Source: Rhizobium leguminosarum
GTDB taxonomy: Bacteria > Pseudomonadota > Alphaproteobacteria > Rhizobiales > Rhizobiaceae
Assembly (NCBI RefSeq): GCF_017876795.1
Contig: NZ_JAGIOR010000004.1
Coordinates: 124,001-188,000, forward strand
Direction: 5' to 3'
DNA length: 64,000 nt
In this document: positions 9,071-17,693 of the stretch, piece by piece
Layout: every line of letters starts with the position of its first letter
Numbering within the stretch: position 1 is the first letter of the stretch
The notes under the pieces: model-generated
What the model was told of the DNA's origin: nothing
Database searches by the model: none
What the model saw: the letters and a program-made list of their open reading frames with translations, nothing else
Translations under genes and position numbers: made by a program

Positions 9071-9307
9071 GTGACCAAAACCCCACGCCGCCCGGCCAAT
9101 CCACTTGATGCCGCGGAGGCCTTATTCGCGCGCCCCAGGAAGGTGGTCGCTGCACCTCCCGTCGAGCGGCCGGCGCTGCCGAACGTCAAGGAGCAGGTTA
9201 CTCTGAAACTCGACAGCGACTTGCTCCTCTATTTTCAGGAGGACGGCCCGGGCTGGCAGGACCGCATCAACGATGCGCTCCGCGCCGCCATGAGGAACGA
9301 TCGTTAA
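9071..9307 (+). CDS. BrnA-like antitoxin, orphan
   Basis: 78 aa. The C-terminal half, VTLKLDSDLLLYFQEDGPG followed by WQDRINDALRAAM, fits the ribbon-helix-helix DNA-binding part of BrnA antitoxins. The N-terminal half is proline and alanine rich. The GTG at 9071 is chosen because GGAG stands 6 nt before it; a GTG at 9035 would add 12 residues without a better site. BrnA normally follows the brnT toxin gene, but no BrnT-like sequence is visible in the 250 bp upstream, so this is an orphan or a relic. It could still act as a repressor. Confidence 0.65.
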   Translation: MTKTPRRPANPLDAAEALFARPRKVVAAPPVERPALPNVKEQVTLKLDSDLLLYFQEDGPGWQDRINDALRAAMRNDR

Positions 9308-9561
9308 GCGGTTGCGGCCGCGGCTTGGCACGTCGTTTCCTCGCTGTAATGCCGGAGAAACCTGGCGGCGCTCGTGCCCTGCTAATTTCAGGTCTATACC
9401 TATCGATCGTTCTCTCAGTCTACGAGCGAGCATTACTGGAGCGCGGCAGCAGTTCCAGGCAAACGTCCGTAATGCCGTTTCCGCCTGTTCGGTTTCGCCG
9501 CAGGGTCCTTGAGAGGTTGCACTGCATGCGAAGATGGCGGTGCTGGCTTCGGCGAATGACG

Positions 9562-9590
9562 AAAAAAGAGGCCGCTTGCGGGGCGGCCTC
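9562..9590 (-). terminator. Intrinsic terminator of the secreted-protein gene
   Basis: Read on the minus strand, an 8-bp stem (GAGGCCGC/GCGGCCTC, 9568-9590) is followed by six T (9567-9562). It lies about 30 bp after the stop of the gene at 9622-10068. The remaining sequence from 9308 to 9561 shows no gene or other signal. Confidence 0.85.
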
Positions 9591-9621
9591 TCATGTTCAT
9601 GCAGTTCTAAAATAGCTTCGA

Positions 9622-10068
9622 TCAGCCAGCGGACTTGATGCTCGTGTTGCAGAGGCTCCAATAGCCGCCGCCTTTCTGGATCCACTTCAAATCTCCGAGC
9701 GAGCCGGCATCCTTGGCCGCATGGTAAGCATCGACGCAGGTGTGCAGGCGGCCCTTGCCTGGTGTTTCGCTAGAGTACTTCTTGTCGACCGCCTTCGGGA
9801 ACTTGACGCTTTTTGGCGCCGTGGTCGTCGGCTTTTCCGGTTCCTTCTCGCTTGTTTTGGCGACATCGGCCTTATCGTCAGCGGCAGCGTCCGCCCCACA
9901 GAACTTGGCGCGGAAATCGTTCCACTTCACGTCCTTGGCGGAACCGTCGGCCTTGGCCGCCTGATATTTCGTGCTGCATTCCTTCATGGTCAAGGCGTGC
10001 GCCGGCGACGACAGGACGAACGCTGCAAGGAGGGAGCCCGCGGCGGGCAGAAGCAGTTTCTTCAACAT
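9622..10068 (-). CDS. Secreted protein with two Cys-x-KW-Cys repeats
   Basis: 148 aa. A signal peptide (MLKKLLLPAAGSLLAAFVLS, cleavage after AHA) directs it to the periplasm. The mature protein has two copies of one unit: ECSTKYQAAKADGSAKDVKW ending FRAKFC, and TCVDAYHAAKDAGSLGDLKW ending YWSLC. They are joined by an acidic/Lys/Thr-rich linker of about 40 residues. Each unit has two cysteines, so one disulphide per unit is likely. I recognise it as a common hypothetical type in rhizobia but know no function. It has its own terminator at 9562-9590. Confidence 0.8.
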   Translation of the reverse strand: MLKKLLLPAAGSLLAAFVLSSPAHALTMKECSTKYQAAKADGSAKDVKWNDFRAKFCGADAAADDKADVAKTSEKEPEKPTTTAPKSVKFPKAVDKKYSSETPGKGRLHTCVDAYHAAKDAGSLGDLKWIQKGGGYWSLCNTSIKSAG

Positions 10069-10121
10069 GGGATGGCCTCGATGTGATGTTGACGGTGGCA
10101 GTCTTCACTTCCGCCGTGGCG

Positions 10122-10478
10122 TCAGGACGCGGACGACGGGAGGATTCCGTTGGGGCTTGCTTGATCGACGGCCGTCGGAAGATGCTCGGCAAGGAACTCT
10201 GGTATCTTGCTGGCATCGATACCGAGGTTGGCGGCAAGGGTCTGCAACTGCTCGGACGAGAGAACCGAGCGGATCTGATCAGCGCTGATTGGCAGATTGT
10301 CGCCGGTGCCGATCCAAGAGCCCACCTGATGGCCAAGCCCGCTTTGATTGAGTTGCGTCAGAATGCCGTCCAGTCCGCCGGCATTCTGGAAGACATCTTC
10401 GGCGACCTGGAGAAGATTGACCGGTCGGCCGTTCAAGACGTCGCTGACGACACTGCCCAAACCATCGAAAAGTCCCAT
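10122..10478 (-). CDS. YidB-like (DUF937) protein
   Basis: 118 aa, beginning MGLFDGLGSVVSDVLNG. The middle has GGLDGILTQLNQSGLGHQVG and SWIGTGDNLPISADQIRSVL, the signature of the YidB/DUF937 family. The ATG at 10478 follows GAGGGGAATGTC; the open frame continues 11 codons upstream without a better site. These small soluble proteins are widespread and have no established function. It is 53 bp upstream of the secreted Cys-repeat gene on the same strand and could be co-transcribed with it. Confidence 0.85.
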   Translation of the reverse strand: MGLFDGLGSVVSDVLNGRPVNLLQVAEDVFQNAGGLDGILTQLNQSGLGHQVGSWIGTGDNLPISADQIRSVLSSEQLQTLAANLGIDASKIPEFLAEHLPTAVDQASPNGILPSSAS

Positions 10479-10890
10479 GACATTCCCCTCGGTTCCTTCG
10501 CCATATAACACAGACGGTTACATCTGCCGAATGAACCTGGGATGAACAAACGCCATATGACTTCTAGTTCAGCTTTCGGCTTCCGGGCAGTGCGTTTCGG
10601 CGTGGAAAAGTGGCTCTGATCCACATTTGGTGATTTGGATGTCGAACTGCCGGGATCAAGTACGGTCGCAAGGCGGATCCAGAGGGAAGAGGATTGACCC
10701 TCTTAGCAAGGCAGCCGCCAGTCGCCAACTGAAAGGACTTTTGGCCCTTACCATGGGTGAGGGCAACTCGGCCGATTATGATGGCAGGACGCGAGTGGAA
10801 AGAAATCGGATCGGTATCAATCTGCCACTTAGCGCTATCACGGACGAAGGCGTCATTCAGCTCGGGGCAGATCGCTCCACCTTATCCTCA
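10479..10890. other. Intergenic stretch without a gene
   Basis: About 410 bp between the YidB-like gene and the end of the nuclease-like cluster. Frames on both strands are short and show no domain. It should hold the YidB promoter and the 3' end of the nuclease-cluster transcript; no clear terminator was seen. Confidence 0.35.
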
Positions 10891-11350
10891 TCAGAGGTTT
10901 GGCCGTTTGGGAAGCTTCGAGCGATCAACCATCCGCGACGAGACTTCAAAGTCGGAGTTGATCTTCACGACGAGTAGCTTGCTGAAATTCCCCGATACCT
11001 TGACGGAAACCTCGTCCTTGGACTTGAACGGCGTTATGGTTTTGATCTCCACGTGATCGTTACCAAGCCGACCGTCGGCACCCTGCGCGTAGTTCTTGTT
11101 CAGCTTTATTCCGTAGGTGATGGCGCCGAACAGTTCACCAATGACTCCGTAGACATCAAGATGACGGCCTGTCTCACGGTGGTATCCTTCGGCCAATGCC
11201 AAGAGCTCCTGAAAATACGGGATCAAAGATCTGATCGCATTGGGATACTTAGCACGCCCACTCGTGATATTGGAGTTGTTCTTCCACGTCGGACCAGGAA
11301 ACCCACTCGCCGTCGTCATAGAAGGCTCGATCCCAGATATCAGCATCCAT
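10891..11350 (-). pseudogene. Small PD-(D/E)XK-like protein, frameshifted near its start
   Basis: The natural start is the ATG at 11350, 1 nt after the upstream stop and behind GAGAGG; it reads MDADIWDRAFYDDGEWVSW and SDVEEQLQYHEWAC, then a stop. One base extra (or two lost) near 11251-11258 restores the frame to AKYPNAIRSLIPYFQELLAL. The body has GELFGAITYGIKLNKNYAQG, then GADGRLGNDHVEIKTITPFK, whose D-x2-E-x-K spacing (DHVEIK) resembles a PD-(D/E)XK nuclease core. I vaguely recall the DUF6998 family. A downstream TTG or ATG (11355/11346) could give a shortened product. Either a sequencing error or an inactivating mutation. Confidence 0.6.
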
Positions 11351-11351
11351 T

Positions 11352-12224
11352 TCAAACCTCTCGGGATTCCGATTTTCGCGACGCTGCCTGCGCGATCTTA
11401 TGATCTATCCAGGCCGCAAGGCTGTTCCAGAGCCCTCCGTCCCTGCCGACTCGGCAAGCGATTGCAATGATCTGCTGGTAGGAGATGGGCGTCATCGCCC
11501 CTTGGCCGGCGAGACCAGGATTCATCAGGCCTCGTTTCACTTTTCGCGCCGTTGGAAAACTTGGATGATCGGCAAAGGCAGCGAGAGCAGTTCCTTGAAG
11601 ATTGCGGTGCTTGCCTATCGCTGCCGCCAGTACGGCGTTGCGCATCCACTGATAGGTATCTCTCCTAAAAGGGCAGGGCGTATGGTTTACATTCGGATCG
11701 AGCTGGAAGACCTTTGGGATGTATTCCCAGTAGCGGATGCCCTTGCCTGTAAGAGCGCACTGTGAGCGCACGCCGTTGCCCGGGTTGATCTGATCGACGT
11801 AGCTCCCGTTGCATTGGCGCTCGCCCGAGCGAGAAACAGCTGTTTGGCTACATTGTCCGCCGGGTTCGGTGAACTTGCACTCGATGACGAGTGCGGCCGA
11901 CGAGCCGACGGCAAGTGCATCGACTTGCGTGGGCCTCGGCTCCCCCAGAAGCCGATCAGTATCCGTCCACTGGAGTGTTATCGCCCATGGACCGCCCGGC
12001 GCCACTCCCACACGCTCGGCGATCGCGTCGAGGATACGGTCGCGATCTGTGCTCGTTTTGAGAGTGCCGAACACATCGATTGCAATGGCTTGCGACGAAT
12101 GCACCTTATAGGCCTGAATTCGGTTGGTTCGGTCACGATGCCAGGGAAACGTCTCCCAGTCCTCGATCGCTCCGTGACTGGCCGGATATAGATTTTGCCG
12201 AACTGCCTCGAAATCGGAGATCAT
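11352..12224 (-). CDS. Putative restriction-endonuclease-like protein (PGN_0703-like)
   Basis: 290 aa, soluble. The core QVDALAVGSSAALVIECKF has the D...ExK layout of PD-(D/E)XK nucleases (D of QVDAL, E and K of IECKF). Conserved-looking cysteines follow (GGQCSQ, RQCNGSY, SQCALTGKG, TPCPFRR), which with RYWEYIPKVF resembles the PGN_0703 family of putative restriction endonucleases. This is recalled, not searched. The C-terminal third (QQIIAIACRVGRDGGLWNSL) is predicted helical. It lies between two other nuclease-like genes on the same strand; the stop is 1 nt from the next start. No methyltransferase is nearby, so classical restriction-modification is not supported. Confidence 0.65.
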   Translation of the reverse strand: MISDFEAVRQNLYPASHGAIEDWETFPWHRDRTNRIQAYKVHSSQAIAIDVFGTLKTSTDRDRILDAIAERVGVAPGGPWAITLQWTDTDRLLGEPRPTQVDALAVGSSAALVIECKFTEPGGQCSQTAVSRSGERQCNGSYVDQINPGNGVRSQCALTGKGIRYWEYIPKVFQLDPNVNHTPCPFRRDTYQWMRNAVLAAAIGKHRNLQGTALAAFADHPSFPTARKVKRGLMNPGLAGQGAMTPISYQQIIAIACRVGRDGGLWNSLAAWIDHKIAQAASRKSESREV

Positions 12225-12314
12225 CTTGGGTGAGCCTCAATTCCATCACGCCAACAAGATGGTTTCCTCCAATCGAAGAGGCTCGACCGTGCAGGCATTC
12301 GTGATGGGATCGCT

Positions 12315-13040
12315 TTAGGTGACACTCGGCTTGTCCACCAGCTTCTCGACCAATCGCCTGAGTTCCGACGGCGTCGTTTGGCCAGCCACCACCTCGTGGT
12401 AGCCAATTCCGGCGCGTCGCAGCGCCTCTTTCTTTACCGCGTCGCGTGCGGCCGCTGCGGCTTGATGGTGCGCCCCGCCCTGGTATTCGATGACGTGCCG
12501 CGGTCGGCAGTTGCTGTCCACGAGCAGTAAGTCGACACGCTTGGAGTTGATGCAACTGTAGGCGTCTGGGTCGGCACTTCGGAGGATCTCGCCCAATGAA
12601 ACCTGAGCCATCACCTGCCAGGAGGAATTGCAGCCGATCACGACGCTGTCGAGTTCCCGAAACACCCGGGCTTCGCTTTTGTTCAGCAATGGTTGAATGG
12701 TGAAATCCGAGCGCATCACGATACGCAGTTGATCCGCGGCGTCGACCGGTCGCGATGGCTTCGGAGCTGGCGTCTGAAGCCAGGGTCCCGGTAAGATGCG
12801 CTCGTTCCAGCGCCGTTCCTCCCAGCGTGATCCGTTTTTCTCCCGCCACGCCTGTCTTCTCAGCGTGGCTAGGAACTGCTCAACAGCCATGCCGATGAGG
12901 AGGCCGATAAACAGCGCGGCGATTAGCAGTTCCGGCTGTTCGATGTCTGCAACGGTTATACCGCTCGAAACGCCTACTGCGACAGCTCCGATGATCAGCC
13001 AAGGTGCTGCGAACAACACCGACCTTTGCCGATAGTGCAT
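12315..13040 (-). CDS. Membrane-anchored DUF2726 (nuclease-like) protein
   Basis: 241 aa. Two N-terminal membrane helices (VLFAAPWLIIGAVAVGVSSG and LLIAALFIGLLIGMAVEQFL) precede a cytoplasmic DUF2726 domain from about residue 120: LLNKSEARVFRELDSVV, then NSKRVDLLLVDSNCRPRHVI and EYQGGAHHQ. DUF2726 is related to PD-(D/E)XK nucleases; D in RVDLL and E in IEYQ fit the metal-binding positions. The ATG at 13040 follows GGAGACGGGC; the open frame to 13196 lacks a start with a good site. It ends with the AGIGYHEV segment common in this family. First gene of a three-gene nuclease-like set; role unknown, possibly defence. Confidence 0.75.
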   Translation of the reverse strand: MHYRQRSVLFAAPWLIIGAVAVGVSSGITVADIEQPELLIAALFIGLLIGMAVEQFLATLRRQAWREKNGSRWEERRWNERILPGPWLQTPAPKPSRPVDAADQLRIVMRSDFTIQPLLNKSEARVFRELDSVVIGCNSSWQVMAQVSLGEILRSADPDAYSCINSKRVDLLLVDSNCRPRHVIEYQGGAHHQAAAAARDAVKKEALRRAGIGYHEVVAGQTTPSELRRLVEKLVDKPSVT

Positions 13041-13878
13041 GCCCGTCTCCGGATTTCCCGCCAAGATAGTACAACGCGTTTCCGATGCGCGAAAAGTTAT
13101 CCAAAAGAATGAGGTCGCTACTCGAACGCCTTCAATGATCGAGTTCCTGAGGCCGAGGAGCAGTTGTAGCGGTCGTTCCACATCCGCTTCGGCCATGAAG
13201 TTCCTACGCCGCTGGTACGGCGAGAGCTTTCGAGGCCAGCGACCGGCTCGTTGCCATAGAGTTCACGTTTTAGGCAAGGAAGATCGCATAGTGGATCGAC
13301 CGGAACACACAAGCCGAAGTGGGGCGAGGGGCGGAAAGCAGTCCTTAGGAGCGGCTTCATTCACCTTGCGTGGCTGCCGGAATCTGCTGCGGATAGATGC
13401 CGTGTATCACGTTAATCGTCTGTCGCGGATCACTGGGAGCTCTCTTGCACAAGATAATACCGATGCTCGGAGCGTCGGACTTGTGGCGCAACTGGTCATC
13501 GAAGCGGAAAGATAGAAGTTAATTATACCGGCGAATTCCGGCTTGGTGCTTGGAACGGGAGAACTCTGCCCACTCGGAGAACTCCGTGCTGCTATAAAGC
13601 GGCGGTCCTCAAAATGGTCCGTTGCCACTCGCAGACGGTCCTCCGGCGAGAGTGGCTTCGGCTCCGAAAGCGATTCACCCAACTTTGCATCTCATCGCGA
13701 CCCTGCGTAGACGTCGATATCGCAAATTCGTCAATGCGTTCTCAGCCACTGAGTGGATCAGCCTCAAATGCAAGTCTAGCCAAAGCGATGTGAAACTGAA
13801 CAGCTCTGGCGCCTTGCAGCGGTTCAGGGCATCCTATGATGGCTGAAAATTGTGTTCATGGCAGTTGGAGGAATGCCG
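13041..13878. other. Long intergenic region without a convincing gene
   Basis: About 840 bp between divergent genes. Frames on both strands (for example 13039-13515 plus, 13407-13682 minus) lack recognisable domains; the minus frame (ESLSEPKPLSPEDRLRVATD) looks slightly protein-like but has no start site or partner. Promoters for both flanking genes must lie here. Nothing repeated or structured stood out. Confidence 0.35.
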
Positions 13879-15840
13879 ATGCGCTGCTTTACCGTGCTTG
13901 GACCTTCGCAGACGGGAAAATCGACAGTCGTGGAAAAGCTCGGCTCCCTGGAGGGGACGCCGAGAAAATCCAGCTCCCCTTATGGATTGAACCTCACAGA
14001 ATTCACCTTCGGAAGCGAGGCGTGGTGTGCACTGGATGCGCCAGGACCCAACGAAGCGTTGGCGCATGCGCACCACGCGCTTCTTGCCAGCGACGCCTGC
14101 ATACTGTGCGTTTCATCGGCACCCGCGGAGGCTGTGCTCGCCGCGCCCTATCTGCGGATAATCGAAGCCTCGGGGACGCCTTGCATCCTCTTCGTCAACC
14201 GGATGGACGAACCGAGAGGGCGGTTGAGAGACGTGATCGCTGCGCTTCAAGACTACGCCAACCACACCCTTTTGCTTCGCCAGATCCCGGTCCGCGAGGG
14301 GGACAGGATCATTGGCAGTTGCGATCTGATTTCGGAACGGGCGTGGCGCTACCGGGAAGGCCAGACTTCGGCGCTGATCGCAATCCCCGAAAGCACTGCC
14401 GAACGCGAGCACGAGGCGCGCACCGAGCACCTGGAACACCTGTCCGAATTTGATGACTGGCTTCTCGAGGAACTGATCGAGGACCGCGAGCCATCCAGTT
14501 ATGCGCTCTATGCCATTTCATCACGGGTTCTCAGGGAAAACAGAATTATCCCAGTCCTGATCGGTGCTGCAAGTCACGGCAACGGCATGACGAGGCTGAT
14601 GAAGGCGCTGCGCCACGAGGCGCCGCCGGTAGGGGCTCTTCGGCAGCGTCTCGCTCATACGGGAACTGTCGATGAAGGCAAGCTGGTGGCCGTGAGCTTC
14701 CATGCCTATCATCGCCAGAATGTCGGCAAGACGGTGCTCGTGCGCGCACTTGGCGAGGGACTGCGGCAAGGCGCATCACTAGGCGGCTCCAGCCTAGGCG
14801 CCGTACAAAATCTGGCAAACGGGCGGTCCAATTCGGCGGTTCTGCCTGCGCCGGGGGATGTCTTCGCGACGGTCAAGTCCGACCACCTGCCCGTCCCTTC
14901 GCTGTTGACCTCCGGCGCGGTGGTCGCCCCGCCTGGGTGGACGGAACCACCCACGCCGATGCTTGAAAGGATCCTAATTCCGGGCAGCGAGCGCGATGAA
15001 AACAAACTTTCCGAAACGCTGGCGAAACTTTCCGAGACGGATCGCGGTCTGAAAGTCTTGCAGGAGGAAGGCACGGGCGCTCAACTCGTCCGCGCCCAAG
15101 GGCCGGTGCATCTGCGTGATCTCTGCAGAACGCTGTCCGATGTCTTTCACATCTCCGTGACCGACCGAACGCCCAGCCCAATCTACCGCGAGACGATCAC
15201 GAAACCATCGGAGGTTCATTACCGCCATCGCAAACAGACCGGCGGTGCCGGGCAATTCGCGGATGTGAAGTTGAGCATTCACCCCAACGAGCGCGGCCAG
15301 GGTTTCACTTTTGGCGAAACCATCAAGGGCGGCGCCGTTCCGCGCAATTACATCCCCGCCGTCGAAGCGGGCGCGCGCGAAGCGATGGAGAAAGGACCGC
15401 TAGGCTTCGAAGTCATCGATGTCGGCGTAACGCTGTTAGATGGTCAGCACCATACCGTCGACAGTTCGGAACACGCCTTCCGGACTGCGTCGAAAATGGG
15501 GGTGCGACAGGCGCTTTCCGAAGGATCGACCATCTTGATGCAGCCGGTCTTCCGCAGCGAGTTCCACATCCCGTCGGTGTATTCAGGCAGCCTTGTCCAG
15601 ATCGTCGCCGCTCTCAACGGTCAGGTTCTCGGCTTCGACCGTGATGAAACCGCCAAGGGATGGGACATCTTCCGGGCGCTCGTTCCGGGCGGCGCACTTA
15701 ACGATCTGGCGCGGGCGCTGCGCTCGGCGACGCAGGGCATTGGTTATTTTTCCAAGAACTTCGATCACTTCGAGGAACTATACGGCAAGGAAGCGGACGC
15801 CATTGTGAGGGCAAAGGAGAAACCAGGCACCGCACACTGA
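13879..15840 (+). CDS. EF-G-like translational GTPase paralogue with altered G domain
   Basis: 653 aa. The C-terminal two thirds follow elongation factor G: domain IV (SPIYRETITKPSEVHYRHRK, then QTGGAGQFADVKLSIHP) and domain V (PVFRSEFHIPSVYSGSL). The G domain is short and unusual: G1 is GPSQTGKST (residues 8-16), the G2 RGIT switch is absent, G3 is DAPGPN (from D53) instead of DTPGH so the catalytic His is missing, and G4 is NRMD (107-110). It is therefore a paralogue, not the housekeeping fusA, and GTP hydrolysis may be weak. The ATG at 13879 has GGAGGA 6 nt upstream. Monocistronic. Confidence 0.8.
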   Translation: MRCFTVLGPSQTGKSTVVEKLGSLEGTPRKSSSPYGLNLTEFTFGSEAWCALDAPGPNEALAHAHHALLASDACILCVSSAPAEAVLAAPYLRIIEASGTPCILFVNRMDEPRGRLRDVIAALQDYANHTLLLRQIPVREGDRIIGSCDLISERAWRYREGQTSALIAIPESTAEREHEARTEHLEHLSEFDDWLLEELIEDREPSSYALYAISSRVLRENRIIPVLIGAASHGNGMTRLMKALRHEAPPVGALRQRLAHTGTVDEGKLVAVSFHAYHRQNVGKTVLVRALGEGLRQGASLGGSSLGAVQNLANGRSNSAVLPAPGDVFATVKSDHLPVPSLLTSGAVVAPPGWTEPPTPMLERILIPGSERDENKLSETLAKLSETDRGLKVLQEEGTGAQLVRAQGPVHLRDLCRTLSDVFHISVTDRTPSPIYRETITKPSEVHYRHRKQTGGAGQFADVKLSIHPNERGQGFTFGETIKGGAVPRNYIPAVEAGAREAMEKGPLGFEVIDVGVTLLDGQHHTVDSSEHAFRTASKMGVRQALSEGSTILMQPVFRSEFHIPSVYSGSLVQIVAALNGQVLGFDRDETAKGWDIFRALVPGGALNDLARALRSATQGIGYFSKNFDHFEELYGKEADAIVRAKEKPGTAH

Positions 15841-16372
15841 AACGTTCGCGCCACTTCATGCTCGTTACAGAGCCGGGCTCACGCCCGCCCTTACGTGCCT
15901 GAAATGTTTTGCAGTTGTAATAGCACAGGCTCGCGGTTGGGGGCTTGCTTACCGGGGATGGTGTGCTTTGGGTATTTGATCAGTTCGCCGATGGCGATCA
16001 TGTAGAATTCGACCATTGGTATGCGGGCTCAAGTCGTTTGGCAAATCAACCGCGTTGCCGATAATCCGCCGTCGGCTGGTCCGTTTCTCTCGATGAGTTC
16101 GCTTGATCCCGTTGCTGCGCGAATTCGATTTCAAATTAGGGATTTGCTCACCTGGTAATGCGTGCCTAAGGTTCGATTCCTTTCAAGGCAACCGTTGGAA
16201 AACTGCTTCGATCACCTTGCTGAATAAGCGGATGGCGCGAACGCCGCGCGTGATTTTCTGCGGGGACACGGCATTGCCGAACGCGATATCGAAATTGTCT
16301 GGAACGCTGTCGCTGTTCATACACATCCTGTGTTGTCGCAGTGATAAAACAATGGCGATTCCAATAAACAGG
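15841..16372. other. Intergenic region without a convincing gene
   Basis: About 530 bp. A 41-codon minus-strand frame (15891-16016, MVEFYMIAIGELIKYPKHTI...) has no clear ribosome site or domain. AAGGTTCGATTCCTT near 16170 mimics a tRNA T-arm, but no complete cloverleaf was found. Nothing else is supported. Confidence 0.35.
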
Positions 16373-17431
16373 CTAGCACTTCCCGTGGCTCGATTCTTCG
16401 CACACGGGCGCATCAACGCGAATCAAGCCAAGCGACTTCAGGTCCTCCCATAATTCGCGAGGGATAGGTGTGTTTCGCGCTCGATCGTTAGATGCCACCT
16501 GATCGATCGTCTGGCCGCCCGGGATGACGGAAACGACAGCGGGATGGTAGAACGGAAAGTTGAGAGCGGCGTCTGACAGAGCGACATTGTGCTTTAGGCA
16601 GACTTGCTCGATCCGGCGGACTTTATCGAGGACCTCCGAAGGCGCGTCAGAGTAATTGTATTGCGCGCCAGCAATCGGGCCCGTCGCCAGTATGCCCGAA
16701 TTATATGGGCCACCGAGCACGATGCCGATCTTTCGGGCTTCGCACATAGGCAGGAACGACTTCAACGCCTCCTGCTCAAGCAGGGTATAGCGCCCCGCAA
16801 GCAAAAACAGATCGAAGTCCCCACGTTCGGCAAGCGTCTGACACATCTCCCACTCGTTTATCCCGCCGCCGATGGCCTTCACGACTCCTTGGTCGCGGAG
16901 CGAAGCCATCGCCTGGTACCCCCCGCTCATGAATTGCGCGAAGTGATGGTCGCACGCTTCCCGTGTTCCATGAGTGAAGACATCAAGATCATGTACAAAC
17001 AGAATATCGAAGCATCGTTCGAGCCCCGTGCGCTCGAACGATGCTTCGAAAGCTCGCATCACCCCATCGTAGCTGTAGTCGAAAACTTCTCGGCGACTGG
17101 GAGTATCGAAGAATTTGCCAATGCCGGTCCGCTCTTCGGGTCGGCACACCTTCATGATCCGGCCTACTTTTGTGGACAGAACGAAGTCCTCGCGCCGTTT
17201 CCTTGCAAGGAAGCGGCCAACCCGCCGTTCCGCGACGCCAAGTCCGTAGAGGGGGGCAGTGTCGAAGTATCGGATGCCGTATTGCCAGGCTGCATCCAAT
17301 ACCGCTGCCGCCTCTTCGTCGGTTATTGCGCGATAGAGATTGCCCACCGGGGCTGTGCCAAATCCGAGTTCCGTGAAGGTGAGCCCGCCGTCATCCCTGC
17401 GATTCCAATGTCGCCTCTTCATCTCAGCCAT
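16373..17431 (-). CDS. Aldo/keto reductase (sugar or pyridoxal dehydrogenase type)
   Basis: 352 aa NAD(P)-dependent TIM-barrel oxidoreductase. The AKR tetrad is visible: D and Y in RYFDTAPLYGLGVAERRVG, K in VLSTKVGR, H in DILFVHDLD. GLERCFDILFVHDLDVFTHG and the closing PFYHPAVVSVIPGGQTIDQV resemble the D-threo-aldose 1-dehydrogenase/pyridoxal 4-dehydrogenase branch, which oxidises sugars such as L-fucose or D-arabinose to lactones. It lies at the left edge of the catabolic supercluster, on the same strand as the next isomerase-like gene (262 bp away). The lactone route would fit the dehydratase at 19.8 kb, but that is inference. Confidence 0.85.
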   Translation of the reverse strand: MAEMKRRHWNRRDDGGLTFTELGFGTAPVGNLYRAITDEEAAAVLDAAWQYGIRYFDTAPLYGLGVAERRVGRFLARKRREDFVLSTKVGRIMKVCRPEERTGIGKFFDTPSRREVFDYSYDGVMRAFEASFERTGLERCFDILFVHDLDVFTHGTREACDHHFAQFMSGGYQAMASLRDQGVVKAIGGGINEWEMCQTLAERGDFDLFLLAGRYTLLEQEALKSFLPMCEARKIGIVLGGPYNSGILATGPIAGAQYNYSDAPSEVLDKVRRIEQVCLKHNVALSDAALNFPFYHPAVVSVIPGGQTIDQVASNDRARNTPIPRELWEDLKSLGLIRVDAPVCEESSHGKC

Positions 17432-17693
17432 CCGCGTTCCTATTCACAGTTTGCCACCTCGTCGCCCCGACGACATGCGCTACGGCATCAGTTTGATCGT
17501 CCTGGCTAAAGACAAACTATGTCGGTCATCGACGAGCGCCAGGATGTTGGTGCCAACGCGACGTAAGAAGACAACGATCGATGTCGCCAGTGGACCCGCC
17601 GCCCCGATCCGCAGCGACATCTAGATCGAAAGTCAGTTTCCGTAGATGCAGGTCGCGTCTGCCGGATCGAGGTTGAGCCTGCTTACTTGTCGT

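Noticed and set aside
9563..9592. CRISPR-like repeat
   Set aside because: It is a single terminator hairpin; no repeated units exist. No CRISPR array was seen in the window.
10627..10977. Plus-strand frame before the nuclease-like set
   Set aside because: No recognisable domain, and it overlaps the true minus-strand gene end.
16150..16200. tRNA-like sequence with GGTTCGATTCC
   Set aside because: Only the T-arm fits; no 5' acceptor strand is found in the preceding 80 bases.
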